Shown here piece after piece: positions 59,586 through 64,000 of a stretch of DNA of 64,000 nucleotides (position 1 is its first letter; every line of letters starts with the position of its first letter). The DNA lies in the NCBI RefSeq assembly GCF_932526225.1, contig NC_064042.1, positions 2,587,001-2,651,000 of the forward strand, given 5' to 3'. A program made the position numbers and the translations under genes. The notes below the pieces were generated by a model. It was not told where the DNA came from. It made no database searches and saw only the letters and a program-made list of their open reading frames with translations. This stretch comes from Nematostella vectensis (taxonomy: Eukaryota > Cnidaria > Anthozoa > Actiniaria > Edwardsiidae).

Positions 59586-62500
59586 CCCCCAGTAAATGAC
59601 TGCCACCAAGGAGGAGGGTAGGCGCAAAAATGAAAAACGTTCCTCAACAAGACTTCTGCCAACTGACCGAAAAGAAACATAGTTAAGCATCGTAAATCCC
59701 CTCATACATTCCTTTATAAACTATTGACAGTAGCCTTGGGCTACGTGTGACAAAAAGGGATTTTAATATTTACAGCGTTATTACACATTTCAGAATTACT
59801 TACAACACCAAACACGACATTGGGATGATTTTCATACCTTTCACAAACTAATTACTGGAAACTCTTGCGATTTTCGACTCGGCTCCTTTTCATTTGGAGA
59901 CAAATTTTGCAGCTTTTCACGCCGTTGTTCTGTAGTTTTTTTCGCCTTTTCGTTAAAATTTCCGCAGAACCCTGAAAAACCTTCCCTTTTTTGGATAGAT
60001 TGATTTGTACACTCGAAAACATTTTAACAGGTGCAGGGCACTTGTACGAAATGTAGACAACCATCTTCGCGTGTCTGTTTTGACCACCACTTCAACTTTG
60101 GCATATCTAATGAGGCGGATGTGACCTCATTTGCAACCCAAGAATTGTCAGGGTGTCAGGACCTGACACACAAAGCCACGGGAATTTCGTCCCCTAAATC
60201 GTGCACCATATGGTTTTGGTCGCTTTCTTATTGTTGTGTTCGCTTTTAAATGTGAACTGTTACTTACTTATGAACTTACTAGCTAAAACCAGACACATTC
60301 TTACATAAATCTTGGTGTGAATGAATGTTAGTAGATCTTCTCCAGTTGACTTTATCCTTAAGTCACAAAATTTGAGGCAAAAAGAAATAATCAATGCATG
60401 ACAAGAACTTTTTCCCTTGCTCCGTGCGAAACAGCCTTTTTGTTTTGAAATGGCGGCTTTTTACCGGCGAACTGTCACATTTTGGCGGAAGCTAAGAAAA
60501 CTAGACCAAACCTAAGGCAATAATTTTCTTTATGACTCTCTCATTATCACACAAATCTGTCATCTTTTGAACAGTATGGTTTTAATGCTGTACAGTTAGT
60601 CAAATCAGCGACTGAAGTCAGCCTTTCGTAACTTTTCACGAACGATTCAACACGATTGTGCTTGTTTTCGCCAGAGTACGCGCATGCGCAAACGTTATTC
60701 AGCACTGTCGCTCCATGCTTGTATTTAGCCGCCATTACGGGGCCGAGTGAGGCCTGGGAGTTGCGCGGCTGACTGACTGGCGAGTGACACCACAGGGTAC
60801 CCGCGCAATGACAACAAAACCAAGTCGCATAGTTAATCCACCACCCCTAGATTTTAATCAAAATAACTAGGCCTTTTTAGACTTGTGCTGTGAGATACAC
60901 CAGTGGACTGGATCAAATATATGCCATTTCTAGCAAGTGAATATCTTTAACCTAGAAAATAGAATTTTTTTTACTTGTACATGACTGGACTCATTGATAG
61001 GGATGATATGCATAGCTTTTTTAGAAAAAAAAATGCCCAAGAAAACATCAGATTCAGGCAAGGTTTTGTGATAAGATTACTTTGACGGTAAATATACAGG
61101 AAAAATATCAAAAGTGGGTTGACACTGCTGCTTTGAGTTTATAAAGGCAAAATACTTTATAGAATTTGGGCTCCCTGTGGTTTCCCCAATGGTTTTAACA
61201 TAAAAAATTATCTGTTAGAATATCAGCCATAACTAAATGGAGGCTTGTTTGTCTATCAAGCAGAATTTGCTTACACTGTTGTATGCACCTAAGCTTGCGA
61301 AAAAGGCATTGTTCTCAGGCAGTGAGGCAAGCATAATATTTTAGGGTGTGTTGGTAAACACATTGACCCCTCAACCGGCCTGTACCGGCTTTGGGAAGTA
61401 CCCACAACCCAAAAAATTCATAAATGCAAACTAAACACAACCAGATGAAGATACTCAGGCATCAGTCTAAGGGATAAATGGTCTTGAAGATATGCATCTA
61501 ACCAAGGTGTTGGCAACTACTCTTAAGCCAAATAATAGCACAGGTTCGTTGACAAATTTCAAAACGAACAAGGAAAGAAAAGCAGAATCACCCCTCTCAA
61601 TAAAACGCTCAAAATACAACACAAGGGAGAGAGATCAGCAAACACAGCTCAAGACACAAATAGATACCTTTATTCTGATCCTCCAGGTTCATTTCCATGG
61701 CCTCAAAACATAATGTCCACTCCTTGAAGGCTTGTAAAACCACGAAGACGGATTGAAAAGCATTCTGGGAGATCCAGGGAAAAATTCACGAGGGGAGGGC
61801 CAGTCAACACTCCTCTCCCCAAAGTCAGATGTTTTTTTTTTATAAATCTTCTCACCCCGAAGCCAAACAACTCAATTCCAGGTCATACAGACCCAGAATA
61901 GCAGTGTAAACAATTTTGGAATCAATTTGGTTTCAGAAAAGACAGCATTCAGGAGAGCTGTGGTGATTCATTAGAAAATTATTTTCTCATCCAGGCAAAG
62001 CCAAACAAGAAAAAATCATCATGAATCCACCTTTGCTTGCAAATATCCATAAGCAAAGCACTTAATTATGCCCCCAAAAGACTTCATGATGTCCTGAGAC
62101 ACTCTCCTAATATGCTCATAGCTGTATTTTTGATGAAAAATACAAGCAACCATCAACTTGTGCTGGCTTCAGCACAACGACGAGGGATTAAAAGTGGGGA
62201 CCGCAAAGCACCGTTGGAAAGCTTGGATACCGCTGACTAGGTGCAGCCGTGTTTGACTTTGACGGGCTGTATAAAACTCAGAATAGGGGGGAGGTATCTG
62301 TTTTCAGTCTGTTTTTTTTTTTTGTAAATTCAGCTCAAAAATAGCCAGGAGTCAATGGGTTATACCATATTTCTATTACGGCCGCGCTGGCTCCGCTATG
62401 ACAAGAGTAATCAAACTGTCATGTGACACATAGTCCCTAATTTGTCAGGTTAAAGCGGTTAAAATCCAGAGAGTCCTTTTGTTTAAAAACCAATTTAAAC

Positions 62501-63108
62501 CACTCAATGCTTGTTGCAGTGCTCCAAAAAGGTTAGTGAAAAAAAGTTAGAAGACCCATTTTTAGCTATGGTTGCAAATCAGACAGCCTTTGTTACACCA
62601 GCCTTATGCTAGATCAAAGGTAAACCCCAGTGAGCCAACTAAGAGGTCATCAATGACAATTAATTTTATAATTTTAAATAGAAGCTTTAAACGACCAGAA
62701 AGGCGTAATGCGCCATTGAAATTGTTGTGAACAATAATGCGATAAATTTTAGTGAAGGAAAGAACCAAATACGTCAGATCTTCAAGATTTCTAAGAAATG
62801 ATCATGTTAATGTGAATGATTTACGAAGTTTGGCAATCAGCTTAGAAACTTTGAGTAAAACAGCTTTCTAAATCAAACCCCCAAATGCACTGTTCGGTCG
62901 CATTTTTCCTCAGAAGCTCTTTTCCACCATATCAATATTTTTAGTGCGTTTCCTGACAAAAATTTGAAAGAATTCGGCTAGAAAAATTGCTCACGTTAAA
63001 TTTTGAAATGTTTCAAAGTTTGTGCTCAAGTACAGACTTGGGTTTATTATCATTGAGCTAGGTAGAAAGCTTGATAAGTTATCTTATCCGTGTGAAACGA
63101 TGACTTAA

Positions 63109-63185
63109 AATGGCGTCGCATGGAATCGAGGACGCCGGACAGTGGCTTATGCAAATGAGCATTTGTTCCGTAGACTGACATGAGG
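63109..63185 (-). repeat. Dispersed octamer-containing repeat, copy 2
   Basis: The reverse strand matches 52960-53037 with few mismatches. Confidence 0.7.
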
Positions 63186-63785
63186 TTTCTCTCTCTGATG
63201 ATTGTAAACATTTTATCAACCCCATAATAAACCGTAAATCCCTATGAAAAACACACATAGAGCTTAAATAGATGTTTTACCAACAGAATTTCGTACAAAT
63301 GTTTACTATCACCAGGGAGAAACCCCAAATCTGTTTCGCCTGTGGTCACAATATCAAGTCTGCAAATCATCGTACGATGTCGCTGTGGACTTTGTCACAC
63401 AATACGCTACGCCTGCAAATGCGAGGACTAATATAAAACAATGCAATGCTTTCTTACGCAAAAGCCCCTCAAGTCCGTTAACAACAGCACGTAAAATGGG
63501 GTAAAACGGTCTATGGGTAACCAGCATGATATAATCAGCAATCACTCCCCACGTGATAGAGCGTAAAGATTATAAGTCCAAGGTTATTTGGCTGTAAGGT
63601 TTCCTTGCAGCTTTATCTCTAACAATACACAAATTACGGACTACCCAAACACGCAATCAAGTGTTCCGCGCTGTAAGATAACGCGACTATAATGGCTATA
63701 AGGCGCAACGATACAATTGCCTAAACTTAGGTGTATATCTACAATCCTGCTACATAGAAGATCACGAGTAAGGCAGGTTACGTAC

Positions 63786-63875
63786 CATGGTTTCGTAGAG
63801 CGCTGTATTGTGCAAGCGTATGTCTATAAGTCTCTGCTCTTGCTCGCCGCTAAGCTTTGTGACGTATGAATGTGG
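63786..63875 (-). CDS. Possible exon with Myb/SANT-like helix
   Basis: The - strand is open for 30 codons and ends ATG|GTACGT, a good donor. It reads YVTKLSGEQEQRLIDIRLHN then TALYETM. The LSxEQEQRLIDxRLxN pattern resembles the first helix of trihelix/Myb-like DNA-binding domains, but it is short. An in-frame TAA precedes it, so it would need a splice acceptor near 63876. Tentative. Confidence 0.25.
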
Positions 63876-64000
63876 TTACCTCAAATCCCCTTGTCCCGTC
63901 CCCATCTGCGTCCCTGCTGTGCTAAGAAATATGTCATCACACGCTCCGGAAGTGAACTTTGAGTTCCTCTCGGGTGACGACTTATCAAGGTTTTTTTTAT

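Larger units (their letters stand above)
57361..64000. other. Gene-poor right part of the window
   Basis: Contains repeats at 58131-58268, 59289-59585 and 63109-63185, and a possible exon at 63786-63875. Open frames at 59852-60064, 60547-60735 and 63354-63545 are short and match no family that I recognise. Confidence 0.5.

Noticed and set aside
60547-60735. Frame starting MAAKYKHGA on the - strand
   Set aside because: The start context looks promoter-like, but there is no clear donor, continuation or family likeness.
63354-63545. Hydrophobic 63-codon frame on the - strand
   Set aside because: Short, with no homology I recognise and no splice continuity with the candidate exon at 63786.

Overview
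This window comes from an animal genome. Genes have many short introns with GT-AG borders, one extracellular domain is encoded per exon, and a metazoan iron-responsive element and families such as PEX19, PCBD, ferritin, SRCR and FN3 are present. The mix of Kolobok-like, Penelope-like, Harbinger-like and hAT-like elements suggests a marine invertebrate. My best guess is an anthozoan cnidarian (sea-anemone-like), but no sequence here was matched to a species.

Region 1 (1-33.3 kb) holds two tandem paralogues of a large receptor gene on the + strand. The complete one (15152-31763, 25 coding exons, about 2465 aa) encodes a signal peptide, two SRCR domains, 21 fibronectin type III (FN3) domains, one membrane helix and a short tail ending in an FxNPxY motif. 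Every internal boundary is phase 1, so exons can be added or lost without breaking the frame. Twelve of the FN3 exons are three copies of a four-exon block. The other paralogue (1-11408, 5' end outside the window) is nearly identical, but a TAG codon in its last FN3 exon removes the membrane helix. The two belong to a tandem duplication with a unit of about 20.4 kb, whose junction is near 12963/12964. The duplication also copied the first exon of the next gene, leaving an orphan exon at 12.8 kb. A decayed Penelope-like retroelement lies in intron 2 of the complete gene.

Region 2 (33-44 kb) holds four things: a 73-aa gene of unknown function (three exons, +); the terminal exon of a pterin-4a-carbinolamine dehydratase gene (-); a complete seven-exon PEX19 gene (+) with a large minisatellite in its last intron; and several small inverted-repeat elements.

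Region 3 (44-52 kb) is a ferritin pair on the - strand. One gene is a 171-aa cytosolic H-type ferritin with a near-canonical IRE in its 5' leader and a second possible last exon. The other is a ferritin whose N-terminal exons encode a secretory signal-like segment. The two have matching exon sizes, which points to tandem duplication. PEX19 and the cytosolic ferritin are convergent and almost touch.

Region 4 (52-64 kb) is mostly non-coding. It contains a 3.2-kb Kolobok-like DNA transposon with TTAA target duplication and a frameshifted transposase, several MITE-like repeats, and a possible exon near the right edge.
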